A stretch of 64,000 nt of DNA from JAYZDP01 sp036337765 (GCA_036337765.1 JAYZDP010000161.1:6583-70582); one strand, 5' to 3'. Counted from the stretch's first letter, positions 33,287 to 42,170 are shown. Translations and numbers: made by a program. The notes: generated by a model not told the origin, from the letters alone.

Positions 33287-34360
33287 TCAGCCGGCGCCAG
33301 GGCCGTGCAGAGTCTCCATCAGCGATCGCGTCTCCAAGGAGAGTGACTTCAGTGCCTCGTTCAGCGTCGGTGCCCCGACGCTGTCTACGGCGAGCGACCA
33401 CGTGACTACCGTCGAATGGAATGGCACCTCGTCGAGGTGGGGCCGTGGATCGCAGCCGACACCGACGATGATGTCGAAGTCCGACACCGTGCGACCGAGG
33501 TCGCCAAGCCCGCGCGGCGCCGCGCCGTCGTAGTCGAGGCTGTTGTCGGCGAGAAACGCCTGCACGTCGGCATCGATCTGTGCGGCGGGCGCCCATCCAG
33601 CCGAGGCGTAGCGGCCGCTCTCGGGAAAGCTCTTGCGTGCCGTGGCCTCGGCGATCTGGCTCAGACCGGCATTGGTCTCGTCTACGAACAGGATCGAGTA
33701 GGCCTTGGGTGCCTTGGTCTCGCCAGTGGCAGCGAAGATGGTCTCCTCGCAGATGTTCTTTGCCTGATCGCTCACCCGCTCCAGCCGGTTGAGGATGAGG
33801 AGTATGGCGAAGAGGTCGGATACGGGCCGGCTCTCGCGTTCGCCTTCGCGCTCCAGGTCGGACCACAGCCTTTGGGTCAATGCGCGTGCCTGGCGCGCCA
33901 TTCCGGCGGTGCCACGGGCCAGCTCGGCGTTGCCGTCGTGAAACGCCTGGATCGACTGCGCGAGCATCGTGCGGCCCTGCTCGGCCATCAGTTCGATGTC
34001 GTTTGCGATCGAAGTGGGCGGCGGCGCCGAGAGCTGCACCGCCTCACGACAGACGGTGGCGGCGTAGTCGCCGATCCGCTCGAGCTCGATCGAGACCCGC
34101 ATGACGGCGGATACGAAACGCAGGTGGCCGGCGCTCGGTAGGTGACGAGCGACGAACGAGTGGCACAGGGCATCGATCTCGCGCGTCTCGCGATTGATGC
34201 GATGGTCACCCAGGATCGTGGCAGAGGCCAGCTCGCGATCCCCCGCACGCAGGGTTCGCTCCGCGTTGCGCAGCGCCTCCTCCACATGCGAGGCGGCTCG
34301 TATTACGCGAGTACGGATTTCGGAAAGGTCGGCCTCGAGGCGCTCTTCGTAGTGGGCCAT
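33287..34360 (-). CDS. phoU: PhoU fused to a catalytically dead LMW-phosphatase/ArsC-like domain
   Basis: Residues 1 to about 210 are a complete two-repeat PhoU with metal-binding motifs IELERIGDYAATVCRE (91-106) and LERVSDQAKNICEE (193-206). Residues about 220-330 follow the low-molecular-weight phosphatase/arsenate reductase fold: YSILFVDETNAGLSQIAEATARKSF aligns with the P-loop strand and helix, then YASAGWAPAAQIDADVQAFL and VSDFDIIVGVG. The CX5R phosphate loop is DETNAGLS, so nucleophile Cys and Arg are both missing. Ordinary PhoU is about 230 residues. The domain may sense phosphate or bind a partner. Confidence 0.88.
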   Translation of the reverse strand: MAHYEERLEADLSEIRTRVIRAASHVEEALRNAERTLRAGDRELASATILGDHRINRETREIDALCHSFVARHLPSAGHLRFVSAVMRVSIELERIGDYAATVCREAVQLSAPPPTSIANDIELMAEQGRTMLAQSIQAFHDGNAELARGTAGMARQARALTQRLWSDLEREGERESRPVSDLFAILLILNRLERVSDQAKNICEETIFAATGETKAPKAYSILFVDETNAGLSQIAEATARKSFPESGRYASAGWAPAAQIDADVQAFLADNSLDYDGAAPRGLGDLGRTVSDFDIIVGVGCDPRPHLDEVPFHSTVVTWSLAVDSVGAPTLNEALKSLSLETRSLMETLHGPGAG

Positions 34361-34368
34361 TCTTTATC

Positions 34369-34386
34369 GGCCCCGTCGGTGGGGCC
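34369..34386 (-). other. Hairpin between pstS and phoU
   Basis: GGCCCC and GGGGCC form a perfect 6-base stem with a 6-base loop in the 49-base gap after pstS. No T-run follows, so it is not a standard terminator. It could protect or attenuate the mRNA so that the binding protein is made in excess over the rest of the operon. Confidence 0.4.
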
Positions 34387-34409
34387 ACTCCAGCCTATGA
34401 CAGTGTCGA

Positions 34410-35285
34410 CTAGCCGGTTCCACAGGTGACCGCTTGAGCCGGGGCGTAGCCCTTGCCGAGGAGGATGCACTGCCCGGCGTCGGACAGCACCCAGTTTAGG
34501 TACTCAGCGACCGCGCCTTCTGGCGCCGTACGGGTGTACATCAAGAGCGGCCGGGCGATCGGATAACTGCCATCGACAGCGGAAGCGATCGACGGCGCGA
34601 CGCAGCCTTCGTCCCCGTTTATGCACGGCATCTTGACCTCAGGAGTCGCGTATGCGAGTCCGCTGTAACCGATCGCGCAGGGCGTGTTGGCCACCAGATC
34701 GACAACGTCCTTGGAGCCGTGCATGTCGCGGGAGCCGAGCTTGAAGTCGCGCCTCATGCCGAGCACTGCCTCCCGGAAGTAGACGTAGGTACCGGAGTTG
34801 TTCTGGCGGCTGATGCGAACGATCTCGTCGCTCGAGCAGCCCGGAACCTCGATTCCGAGGTCCGACCAGCTTGCGCTCGATCCGTCTTCGCCGTAGATCT
34901 CCGCGAGCTGGGCGGGGGAGATTTCGCCCAGTGGATTGTCGGTGTGGACGTACACCGCCAACGCGTCGTAGCCGACGACCAGCTCTTTCGGGTCCGCTCC
35001 GTTGGTGCGCGCCGACGCCAGTTCTTCGTCCTTGATCTTGCGGCTCGAGTTGGCGACGTCGACGGTGCCGTTGATGAGCGCAGCGATGCCCGTTCCGGAG
35101 CCGCCGCCGGTGACCGCGATGGCCACGTTGGGGTTGACGTTCTTGTACTGCTCAGCCCACGCCTGGGCCACGTTGACCAGCGTGTCCGAGCCCTTGTTCT
35201 GCAGGACCACCCGCTGCGGGCCGTCCGGCCCCCCACCGCAGGCAGACGCGAGGGCGACGGCTAGAAGTAGGCACTCTCGTTTCAT
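34410..35285 (-). CDS. pstS: Phosphate-binding lipoprotein PstS
   Basis: Substrate-binding protein of 291 residues. The ATG at 35285 follows AAGGAG and begins a lipoprotein signal (LLLAVALASACGGG). Phosphate-site motifs include LQNKGSDTLVN, TGGGSGTGIAALINGTVDVANSSR, and ISRQNNSGTYVYFRE, followed by ANTPCAIGYSGLAYA. Three cysteine pairs in the C-terminal half (CSSD, CINGDEGC, CILLG to TCGTG) suggest disulfides. It is first in the operon, divergent from the antiporter. No PhoB box could be recognised upstream. Confidence 0.94.
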   Translation of the reverse strand: MKRECLLLAVALASACGGGPDGPQRVVLQNKGSDTLVNVAQAWAEQYKNVNPNVAIAVTGGGSGTGIAALINGTVDVANSSRKIKDEELASARTNGADPKELVVGYDALAVYVHTDNPLGEISPAQLAEIYGEDGSSASWSDLGIEVPGCSSDEIVRISRQNNSGTYVYFREAVLGMRRDFKLGSRDMHGSKDVVDLVANTPCAIGYSGLAYATPEVKMPCINGDEGCVAPSIASAVDGSYPIARPLLMYTRTAPEGAVAEYLNWVLSDAGQCILLGKGYAPAQAVTCGTG

Positions 35286-35402
35286 TTCACGGACTCCTTC
35301 TCGCCGAGAGAAGAGGCGAAGGTGGACCTGTGGCCGATCTCGGTGTGGTGATACGTTCGCCTCCATCAAGCCGAATGCTGCCACGAAACGGCTCCGGCCA
35401 GA

Positions 35403-37286
35403 GTGACAGATCTGCAACACTTGCTGGCCCACTTTTCCTTCTCGGATCCGGCTCTCACGGTCGCGTTGGCCCTCGCCGTCGGCACCCTCGTGCAGGGGAT
35501 CGCGCACCATCTGCGGGTGCCGGGGATTGTTTTTCTTCTGGCCGCGGGCGTGGTCCTGGGTCCCGAGGGCGCTGGCGTAGTCCTACCTGCTTCGCTCGGA
35601 ACAGGTCTCGACATGTTGGTGGGATTCGCCGTCGCCGTCATCCTTTTCGAGGGGGCGCTGCATCTCGATTTACGACGCTTGCGCCGCGAGGCGCATAGCA
35701 TTCGCGGACTTGTGACGAGCGGGGCTCTCGTGACTGCGGTCGGCGGTACCCTCGCCCCTAGACTGCTGCTCGACTGGTCTTGGCGTACGTCCTTGGTCTT
35801 CGGCACTCTGGTGATCGTGACCGGGCCGACGGTCGTCACGCCGCTCCTGCGCCGTATCCGCGTGCGGCGCAACATCGCTACGGTGCTCGAGGCCGAGGGT
35901 GTGCTGGGTGATGCCGTTGGGGCGGTTGCCGCGGCGGTCGCTTTCGAGATCGCCATCGACTCGGGAGCCGGAGGGTTCGGTGTCGACGCATTCGTCGTGC
36001 GGCTAGCGGTCGGTGCGCTGGTCGGCGGCGCGGTCGGTGGGGTGGCCAGTGGCCTGCTCAAGCTGCGCGGCTGGGTCCCCGAGGGCCTGCGCAACATCTT
36101 CACTCTGACCCTGGCGCTGGCCTGCTTTCAGATCTCCAACTCGCTGGTACACGAGTCGGGAATCGTGGCGGTGGTGGTCGCGGGCCTGGTGCTCGGTAAC
36201 CTGCGTGTGCACGACGTCGATGAACTGCGCGAGTTCAAGGAGCAGCTGACGACCATGTTCATCGGCATGCTGTTCGTGCTGCTGGCGGCCGACGTCGGGC
36301 TCGCGGATGTGCGCGGTCTGGGATGGCCTGGCGTCGCGGTGGTAGGGGTCCTGATGTTCGTCGTGCGGCCGCTCGACGTAGTGGTCGCTACCCGCCGATC
36401 CAGCCTCGAGCTGAAGGAGAAGGCGTTTCTCGCCTGGCTGGCGCCTCGTGGAATCGTCGCGGCGGCGGTCTCGACGCTCTTCGCCGAGAGCCTCGAGAGC
36501 GAGGGTCTCGAGGGTGGGGGCGAGTTGCAGGCGCTCGTCTTTCTCGTCATCGCGGTGACGGTCGTGGTCCAGGGGCTCAGTGGAGGAGTCGTGGCTTCGG
36601 CTCTCGGTGTGCGAGAGGCGCCGCGGGGAGGCTACGCCGTGCTCGGCGCCAACGCGGTCGGGCGCGCCCTGGCGCGTGAGCTCTCGGTGGACACCGCCGG
36701 CTCGATACTCATTGACTCCAACGCGACCGAGTGCGGCCGCGCGGAGGAGGAGGGGCTCTCGGTCGTATATGGCAGCGCTCTGCAGGAAAGTGTGCTCGTG
36801 CGCGCGGGGCTCGACCACCGAGCCGGCTGTGTCGGGTTTACGACGAACGTGGGCATAAACTTCACGTTCGCGCGGCGCGCGGCGCGCGAGTTTCGCTCCT
36901 CGGCGGTGTGGGTAGCGTTAGAGCGCAACGAGGTTGCGGTGGGAGCGGGCATGGTCGAACGGATCGGAGGTCGGGTGCTGTTCGGCGGACCGGTTCGACT
37001 CGTCAGCTGGATCCGCGCCCTCGAGCGAGGGACGGCGGTGCGCTGCGTGCTACTGCCGCCGCCGGAGTCAAAGTCAACACGCCTCGACGCAGTCCTACCC
37101 CCGACCGACGAGGTACTTCCTCTGGCCCGCCTGCGGAGTGGCGCGGCGACCCCCGTCGACGGCGCGACGCGGCTCGGCCCGGAGGACCGGCTGGCTTGTA
37201 GCGTTCGCCGCGAGGCGCTCGCAGCGGTCGCAGCGGCGGTCGCCGAGCGAGGTTGGAGGCTCGAGCAAGCCGGAGAACCATCATGA
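35403..37286 (+). CDS. Cation/proton antiporter with C-terminal RCK (TrkA-N-like) domain
   Basis: A 627-residue antiporter of the CPA1/NhaP type. About 12 membrane helices occupy residues 15-400 (for example RVPGIVFLLAAGVVLGPE and LVIVTGPTVVTPLLRRIRV). Then comes a Rossmann regulatory domain YAVLGANAVGRALARELS with ILIDSN, and a TrkA-C-like tail. It probably exchanges Na+ or K+ for H+ under nucleotide control. The start is GTG at 35403. Its stop overlaps the next gene's ATG. Confidence 0.88.
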   Translation: MTDLQHLLAHFSFSDPALTVALALAVGTLVQGIAHHLRVPGIVFLLAAGVVLGPEGAGVVLPASLGTGLDMLVGFAVAVILFEGALHLDLRRLRREAHSIRGLVTSGALVTAVGGTLAPRLLLDWSWRTSLVFGTLVIVTGPTVVTPLLRRIRVRRNIATVLEAEGVLGDAVGAVAAAVAFEIAIDSGAGGFGVDAFVVRLAVGALVGGAVGGVASGLLKLRGWVPEGLRNIFTLTLALACFQISNSLVHESGIVAVVVAGLVLGNLRVHDVDELREFKEQLTTMFIGMLFVLLAADVGLADVRGLGWPGVAVVGVLMFVVRPLDVVVATRRSSLELKEKAFLAWLAPRGIVAAAVSTLFAESLESEGLEGGGELQALVFLVIAVTVVVQGLSGGVVASALGVREAPRGGYAVLGANAVGRALARELSVDTAGSILIDSNATECGRAEEEGLSVVYGSALQESVLVRAGLDHRAGCVGFTTNVGINFTFARRAAREFRSSAVWVALERNEVAVGAGMVERIGGRVLFGGPVRLVSWIRALERGTAVRCVLLPPPESKSTRLDAVLPPTDEVLPLARLRSGAATPVDGATRLGPEDRLACSVRREALAAVAAAVAERGWRLEQAGEPS

Positions 37287-38401
37287 GCACGAGAGAGGCG
37301 GGATGGTTTCACCGCGTCCTGCTGCCGCCGATCATCCTGCAGTCGATGATCATCGGCGGCGGCTATTCGACCGGCCGGGAGGTGGTCGAGTATGCGGCGA
37401 AGCACGGTGCGGCCGGCTGGATGTCGGTGCTGGTTATCTTTGTCGGCTTCAGCCTGTTTTCGTTCCTGGTCTTCGAGCTCGCTCGGGTGTCCCGCTCGTA
37501 CGACTACAAGTCGTTCATTCGTCAGCTCATCGGTCCGCTGTGGCCGCTCTTCGACTTGGTTCTGGTGGTGATGTTTCTGTTCGTCATCGCGGTCATGCTC
37601 GCGGCCGTCGGCAGCATCCTCGAGCGCACCCTGGGCCTGCCCCGTACTCTCGGCGTGCTCTTCACCTTCGTCGTGGTCGCCGTCCTCGCGTACATGGGGC
37701 AGCAGACGATCGAGCGCTTCAAGACTGTGGGAACCGTGCTGCTCTACGTCGGCTACGCGATCTTCAGCGGCATCGTTCTGACGTCGAGCTGGGACGGAGT
37801 GGTGGCCGGGCTGCGGGCTTCGGAAGGTGCCGACGTAGGCGCGGCTGCGGTCTCGGGAGTGCTCTACGTCGGTTATAACCTCTCGGTATACCCGATGGTG
37901 CTCTTCTGCCTCTACCGCCAACAGGGGCGCGTCGATGCCGCCGTCTCGGGGGTGGTGGCGGGAGTGATGATGACCCTGCCGTTCTTGCTGACCTGGCTGT
38001 GCCTCATGGCCTTCCCGACTCCCGACGTGATGGCGGCCGACGTTCCTTGGCTCGAGATGCTGGCCGATGCGGCGCCCGCCTGGGTGATGCTGCTCTACGG
38101 AGTAGTCGTCGGATGGACCCTGGTCGAGACCTCGATTGGCGGCGTGCACGGCATGGAAGACAGGATCGACAAGAACATCGACGACCTGCCGCGAGCGATT
38201 GCCACCCGGATCGATCGTTTGTCGAGCACGCAGCGCAGCGTCGGCGCCGCGTTGATGCTGCTCACGGCGCTCGGGATGTCGCGCTTCGGCATCGTCGCCC
38301 TGGTCGCCAGCGGCTACGGTGCCATGGCCTACGTCTTTCTTGCGCTCCTCGCTGTGCCTCTCTTGACCGTCGGCGTGGTGAAGATCGCGCGTGCCACATG
38401 A
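37283..38401 (+). CDS. YkvI-like membrane protein
   Basis: A membrane protein of 372 residues with about ten helices, in the APC-type YkvI family of uncharacterised transporters. It starts MSTREAGWFHRVLLPPIIL, with IIGGGYSTGREVVEYAAKHG as an early unwound-helix-like Gly-rich motif and SVYPMVLFCLYR later. The ATG at 37283 overlaps the antiporter stop (ATGA) and its own stop overlaps the next start, so three genes are coupled. The substrate is unknown. Confidence 0.78.
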   Translation: MSTREAGWFHRVLLPPIILQSMIIGGGYSTGREVVEYAAKHGAAGWMSVLVIFVGFSLFSFLVFELARVSRSYDYKSFIRQLIGPLWPLFDLVLVVMFLFVIAVMLAAVGSILERTLGLPRTLGVLFTFVVVAVLAYMGQQTIERFKTVGTVLLYVGYAIFSGIVLTSSWDGVVAGLRASEGADVGAAAVSGVLYVGYNLSVYPMVLFCLYRQQGRVDAAVSGVVAGVMMTLPFLLTWLCLMAFPTPDVMAADVPWLEMLADAAPAWVMLLYGVVVGWTLVETSIGGVHGMEDRIDKNIDDLPRAIATRIDRLSSTQRSVGAALMLLTALGMSRFGIVALVASGYGAMAYVFLALLAVPLLTVGVVKIARAT

Positions 38402-39240
38402 CCACTCCGACAGAGGCGCTACGCAAGCGACTGGCCGCACCGGAGATCCTCATTGTGCCCGGCTGCTTCGACGCGCTGTCGGCGCGGATCGTCGAGCAGG
38501 CGGGTGCTGAGGCGGCCTTCATGAGCGGCTTCGCCGTCTCCGCATCCCGGGCCGCCCTACCCGACGTTGGGCTCCTCTCCTACGGAGAGGTGGTCGATCA
38601 GGGCCGCAGCATCTGTTCTGCGGTCTCCATTCCGGTCTTTGGGGACGCCGATACCGGCTACGGCGACGAGCGCAACGTCCGCCGGACGGTCGAGGGCTTC
38701 GCGGCGGCAGGCTTCGCAGCGGTCATGATCGAGGACCAGACCTGGCCGAAGCAGTGCGGCCACACGCCGGGCAAGACCGTGGTGCCGCGAGCCGAAGCGG
38801 TGGCACGGGTCGAGGCCGCTGTCGCCGCGCGCGACGCCGGCGCCGACGTTCTGATTCTGGCGCGTACGGACGCACTGGCGACCGACGGCCTCGAAGAGGT
38901 CGTCGACCGGGCGAAGGCCTTCGCCGATGCCGGCGCCGACATCCTCTTCCCCGAGGCGCCGACGCACGAGCAGGAGATGGCGAGCTTGTGCGAGACGCTT
39001 CCGCTACCGGTGATGGCGAACATGGTCGAGGGCGGCCTGAGCCCGTTGCTCGAGCCCCGTCGCCTCGAGGAGCTCGGGTACTGCATGGTCGCCTACCCGC
39101 TCACCGGGCTGTCTGCCGCCGCCTGCGCCATGCGCCAGGCCGCGGAAGGCCTTGTCGGCGGCCGGTCGGCAGCAGAGCTGCTCTCGTTCGCCGAGCTCAA
39201 GGCGCTCGTCGGCTTTCCGGAGGGCCGCGCGCACGGTTGA
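38398..39240 (+). CDS. Isocitrate lyase/PEP mutase-family enzyme (PrpB-like)
   Basis: TIM barrel of 280 residues. The N-terminal motif VPGCFDALSARIVEQAGAEAAFMSGFA, metal-binding GDADTGYGDERNV, and the catalytic loop EDQTWPKQCGHTPGK with the lyase cysteine identify a methylisocitrate lyase, 2,3-dimethylmalate lyase or oxaloacetate decarboxylase type enzyme. The exact substrate is uncertain. The ATG at 38398 overlaps the YkvI gene stop as ATGA. Confidence 0.87.
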   Translation: MTTPTEALRKRLAAPEILIVPGCFDALSARIVEQAGAEAAFMSGFAVSASRAALPDVGLLSYGEVVDQGRSICSAVSIPVFGDADTGYGDERNVRRTVEGFAAAGFAAVMIEDQTWPKQCGHTPGKTVVPRAEAVARVEAAVAARDAGADVLILARTDALATDGLEEVVDRAKAFADAGADILFPEAPTHEQEMASLCETLPLPVMANMVEGGLSPLLEPRRLEELGYCMVAYPLTGLSAAACAMRQAAEGLVGGRSAAELLSFAELKALVGFPEGRAHG

Positions 39241-39436
39241 CGGCGCTCGTCGCAACGCGAACGAGGTAGGGTAGGGGGGTCCGAACGCCCCGATCATTAC
39301 CAGCTGGCTCTTCGTCGCCGTCGTCGCCGTCGCCTTCAGTGTCTTCGCGATCGGGCTTGCGGTCGGCCGGCGCCGTCCGCGCGTAGGCCACGAGCTGCCC
39401 GGGCTCGGAGACGGCCAGTCGACGATCCGCTCCTAC

Positions 39437-39814
39437 GTGATCCCCAAGCGCTGGGGGGCTCAGGCGGCAGCGCGTGAGATGCCTCTGGCCGAGGGTGCGG
39501 TCGTTACCCGCTACGACGACGCCGCGGTCGAGTTGATCGACACGGTTACCGATCAGTCAAAGTCGTGGCCGCTGTTGAAGGGACGCTCACTGATCGGACG
39601 GGGGTCCGACAACCACATCGTGCTCGACGATGAGCGGGTCTCGGCACACCACGCCCTCATTGCAGTTCGCGACGGCGTGTACTTCCTCGAGGATCTCGGC
39701 TCTACGAACGGTACTTTCACCGAGGACAACGAGCGCGTAATGGAGCCGCTCGCGCTCGGCGACGGCGACCCGTTCCGCATCGGCGGCGTGACGCGGGTCT
39801 TTCGCGGCGAATGA
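39437..39814 (+). CDS. FHA-domain protein, probably membrane anchored
   Basis: Residues about 50-120 form a forkhead-associated domain that binds phosphothreonine peptides: GRSLIGRGSDNHIVLDDERVSAHHALIAV and LEDLGSTNGTFTEDN carry the conserved Gly-Arg, Ser-His and Asn-Gly positions. The first standard start is GTG at 39437. The same frame is open upstream to 39275 and encodes a membrane helix (SWLFVAVVAVAFSVFAIGLAVG), but no ATG, GTG or TTG precedes that helix; only ATC (39293) or ATT (39296) would do. The true protein may be longer. Confidence 0.82.
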   Translation: MIPKRWGAQAAAREMPLAEGAVVTRYDDAAVELIDTVTDQSKSWPLLKGRSLIGRGSDNHIVLDDERVSAHHALIAVRDGVYFLEDLGSTNGTFTEDNERVMEPLALGDGDPFRIGGVTRVFRGE

Positions 39815-39830
39815 CCCGCGGGGTTGCGAG

Positions 39831-40937
39831 CTAGGGGCGACCGATGCGTACCGGCTGACGGCGCGCACCCCAGTCTCCCGGCGGCCCGTCGAAGACGCCC
39901 GAACAGGCCGTGCCGCAGGCGAGGCAGCTGCCTTCGTCGTCCAGTTCCCAGCCTTCGATCTCGTACCAATCGCGACGAACCACGGCGGCGCCGCAGCCGT
40001 GACACGGCGTCGAGTCGCCTTCGGAATCGTGCACGTTGCCGGTGTAGACGTAGCGCAGGCCGTTGGATCGGGCACGGGCGCGCGCGCGGGTGAGGGTGGC
40101 GGGAGGCGTCGACGGACGGTCGAGCATCTTCCAGTCTGGATGAAAGGCGGTGAAGTGCAGCGGCACGTCGACGCCAAGCTCCGCCGCGATCCAGCCGCTC
40201 AGGGCGTCGATCTCGCGCTCCGAGTCGTTGAGCCCGGGGATCAGCAGGGTGGTGATCTCGAGCCAGACGTCGGTGTCGTGTTGGAGGTGGTGGAGGGTGT
40301 CAAGAACAGCCTCGAGCCGGCCACCGCACACCTGGCGGTAGAACCCGTCGGTGAAGGCTTTGAGATCGACGTTGGCGGCGTCGACGTCGCGAAAGAGCTC
40401 GTTGCGCGGCTCGTCGCAGACGTATCCCGCGGTCACCGCGACAGTCTTCAGGCCCGCGCTCTGACAGGCGGCGGCGGTGTCGGCCGCGTACTCCAGAAAC
40501 ACCACGGGATCGTTGTAGGTGAAGGCGACGCTTCGACAGCCGAGCTCTGCCGCTACCGAGGCCAGCCGTTGCGGCGACGCCTCGTCCATCAGAGTGTCCA
40601 TCTCCCGCGATTTCGACATGTCCCAGTTCTGGCAGAAGCGGCAGGCGAGGTTGCAGCCGGCGGTGCCGAACGACAGAACCGGGGTGCCCGGCAGGAAGTG
40701 GTTCAGCGGCTTCTTTTCGATCGGATCCACGCAGAACCCGCTCGAGCGGCCGTAGGAGCTCAGAACGACCTGATCATCGACTCTGGCTCGTACGAAGCAC
40801 ATGCCGCGCTGTCCTTCTCGCAGTCGGCAGAAGCGGGGACACACGTCGCATTGGACGCGCCCGTCGTCGAGCACATGCCAGTGGCGCGTTGGCACCACGC
40901 AGGGGTCGGCGAGGGAAAGGGAGTCGATGGGCGGCAT
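39831..40937 (-). CDS. amrS: AmmeMemoRadiSam radical SAM enzyme
   Basis: Radical SAM protein of 368 residues. The iron-sulfur motif CNLACRFCQNW fits CX3CX2C, with FGTAGCN before it. N-terminal cysteines CDVCPRFCRLREGQRGMCFV and a C-terminal zinc-ribbon-like part (CHGCGAAVV and CLACGTAC) match the AmrS family. The ATG at 40937 is preferred; upstream in-frame sequence overlaps the divergent amrB start. It has no characterised reaction; it is linked with MEMO and AMMECR1 proteins across bacteria and archaea. Confidence 0.88.
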   Translation of the reverse strand: MPPIDSLSLADPCVVPTRHWHVLDDGRVQCDVCPRFCRLREGQRGMCFVRARVDDQVVLSSYGRSSGFCVDPIEKKPLNHFLPGTPVLSFGTAGCNLACRFCQNWDMSKSREMDTLMDEASPQRLASVAAELGCRSVAFTYNDPVVFLEYAADTAAACQSAGLKTVAVTAGYVCDEPRNELFRDVDAANVDLKAFTDGFYRQVCGGRLEAVLDTLHHLQHDTDVWLEITTLLIPGLNDSEREIDALSGWIAAELGVDVPLHFTAFHPDWKMLDRPSTPPATLTRARARARSNGLRYVYTGNVHDSEGDSTPCHGCGAAVVRRDWYEIEGWELDDEGSCLACGTACSGVFDGPPGDWGARRQPVRIGRP

Positions 40938-40970
40938 GTAGCGTGGATCCCAGGAGTATCCTAGTCGCCC

Positions 40971-41768
40971 GTGCGCTCTGACATCCGAGAGCCTGCAGTA
41001 GCCGGAAGCTACTACGAACACGACGCGAGCAGGCTGAGGTCCTCGGTGGCGGCGTTGCTCGACGCCGCGCTACCGGCTCCCGATACGGCGACCGCGTTGA
41101 TCGCGCCTCACGCCGGCTACGCCTATTCGGGCCCGATCGCGGCGTCGGCCTTTCGTGGACTCGAGGCGCGTCAGTTCGAACGGGTGATCGTGATTGGTCC
41201 GAGTCACTTCGTAGCCTTTCGTGGAATTGCCGCGAGTGGTGCCCGAGGGTTTTCGACGCCCCTGGGTACCGTTGCGCTCGACACCGAGGCGGAGGCTGCG
41301 CTGGAGCGTGCTGGCTCGGTGAGCGTTGCGCCCCACGTCCATGCTCCCGAGCATTGCATCGAAGTCGAGTTGCCGTTTCTGCAAGTGGCGCTACGCCAGC
41401 CGTTTCGCCTTGTCGCCTTGGTCGTGGGTGAGGCCTTGCCTCAGGAGGTGGCAACGGTTCTCGACGCGCTGTGGGCCGAAGCCACGTTGCTAGTGGTGAG
41501 CTCGGATCTGACCCACTTTCTCGACTACGACACCGCGAAGGCAGCGGACCACGCCACCGCCGAGGCGATCTCGACCCTGGCACGCGACGACTTCACTGCC
41601 GAGGAGGCCTGCGGTGCCACGGCCATCAACGGACTCGTGTCGCTCGCCCGACGTCGCGGCCTCGTGGGTAGGACTCTGGATCTACGGAGCTCCGGCGATG
41701 TTTGTGGCGGGCGAGACAGCGTCGTGGGCTACGGAGCGTGGGCTTTTCGACCGCTGGACAGCTGCTAG
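40971..41768 (+). CDS. amrB: AmmeMemoRadiSam system protein B (MEMO-like)
   Basis: MEMO-family protein of 265 residues starting with GTG: REPAVAGSYYEHDASRLRSS is the conserved N-terminus, then LIAPHAGYAYSGPIAASAFR, HAPEHCIEVELPFLQVAL and SSDLTHFLDYDTAK. His residues in PHAGY, APEH and SDLTH form the dioxygenase-like metal site. It is divergent from amrS with only 33 bases between starts, so both share a promoter region. The third member, AmrA, is not in view. Confidence 0.9.
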   Translation: MRSDIREPAVAGSYYEHDASRLRSSVAALLDAALPAPDTATALIAPHAGYAYSGPIAASAFRGLEARQFERVIVIGPSHFVAFRGIAASGARGFSTPLGTVALDTEAEAALERAGSVSVAPHVHAPEHCIEVELPFLQVALRQPFRLVALVVGEALPQEVATVLDALWAEATLLVVSSDLTHFLDYDTAKAADHATAEAISTLARDDFTAEEACGATAINGLVSLARRRGLVGRTLDLRSSGDVCGGRDSVVGYGAWAFRPLDSC

Positions 41769-41780
41769 GCTGACCGAGAC

Positions 41781-42170
41781 ATGAGCCAGAGCTCCAGCAG
41801 CCCGGCGCTTCCGATTGTCTGTCTGGCACTGATGTCGAGCACCGTGGTCTACGCCGTACTCGCCTGGTTGCTGCTGTCCGGACAGATGGGGGAGGGGGAG
41901 GCGGCACGTTCGGTTGCCGCCGTACCGTGGCTTCCCGGCGGGGGCGTGGCGCTTCTGCTACTCGGATCGCTCATCGGCCGTCGCTTCCGTAGGCTTCCGG
42001 AGCACAGCGCAGTGCAGGGCACCATCGTGACTTTCGCCTGCTACGAGGGCGCCGCGATCATCGGTCTGGTGACCGCGATCGCGACCTACCAGGTGTGGTG
42101 GGCTTGGGGGCTGTCGTTCGCCGCTCTCGCCGCGATGGCTCTGGCTTGGCCCTCCAAGCGGGCTACCTGA
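41781..42170 (+). CDS. Small hypothetical membrane protein
   Basis: A 129-residue protein with four predicted helices (PIVCLALMSSTVVYAVLAWLLL, GGGVALLLLGSLIG, IVTFACYEGAAIIGLVTAIAT, WWAWGLSFAALAAMALAW). It begins 12 bases after amrB and may be co-transcribed. I recognise no family. Its 3' end overlaps the convergent zinc-ribbon gene by 8 bases. Confidence 0.65.
   Translation: MSQSSSSPALPIVCLALMSSTVVYAVLAWLLLSGQMGEGEAARSVAAVPWLPGGGVALLLLGSLIGRRFRRLPEHSAVQGTIVTFACYEGAAIIGLVTAIATYQVWWAWGLSFAALAAMALAWPSKRAT

Noticed and set aside
35286..35402. A PhoB box before pstS
   Set aside because: No tandem CTGTCAT-like repeats with 11-base spacing were found on either strand; only loose TGTGG repeats occur.
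36632..38440. A 602-codon minus-strand frame opposite the antiporter and YkvI gene
   Set aside because: Low-complexity His/Glu/Arg-rich translation typical of antisense to membrane proteins; both plus-strand genes have strong support.
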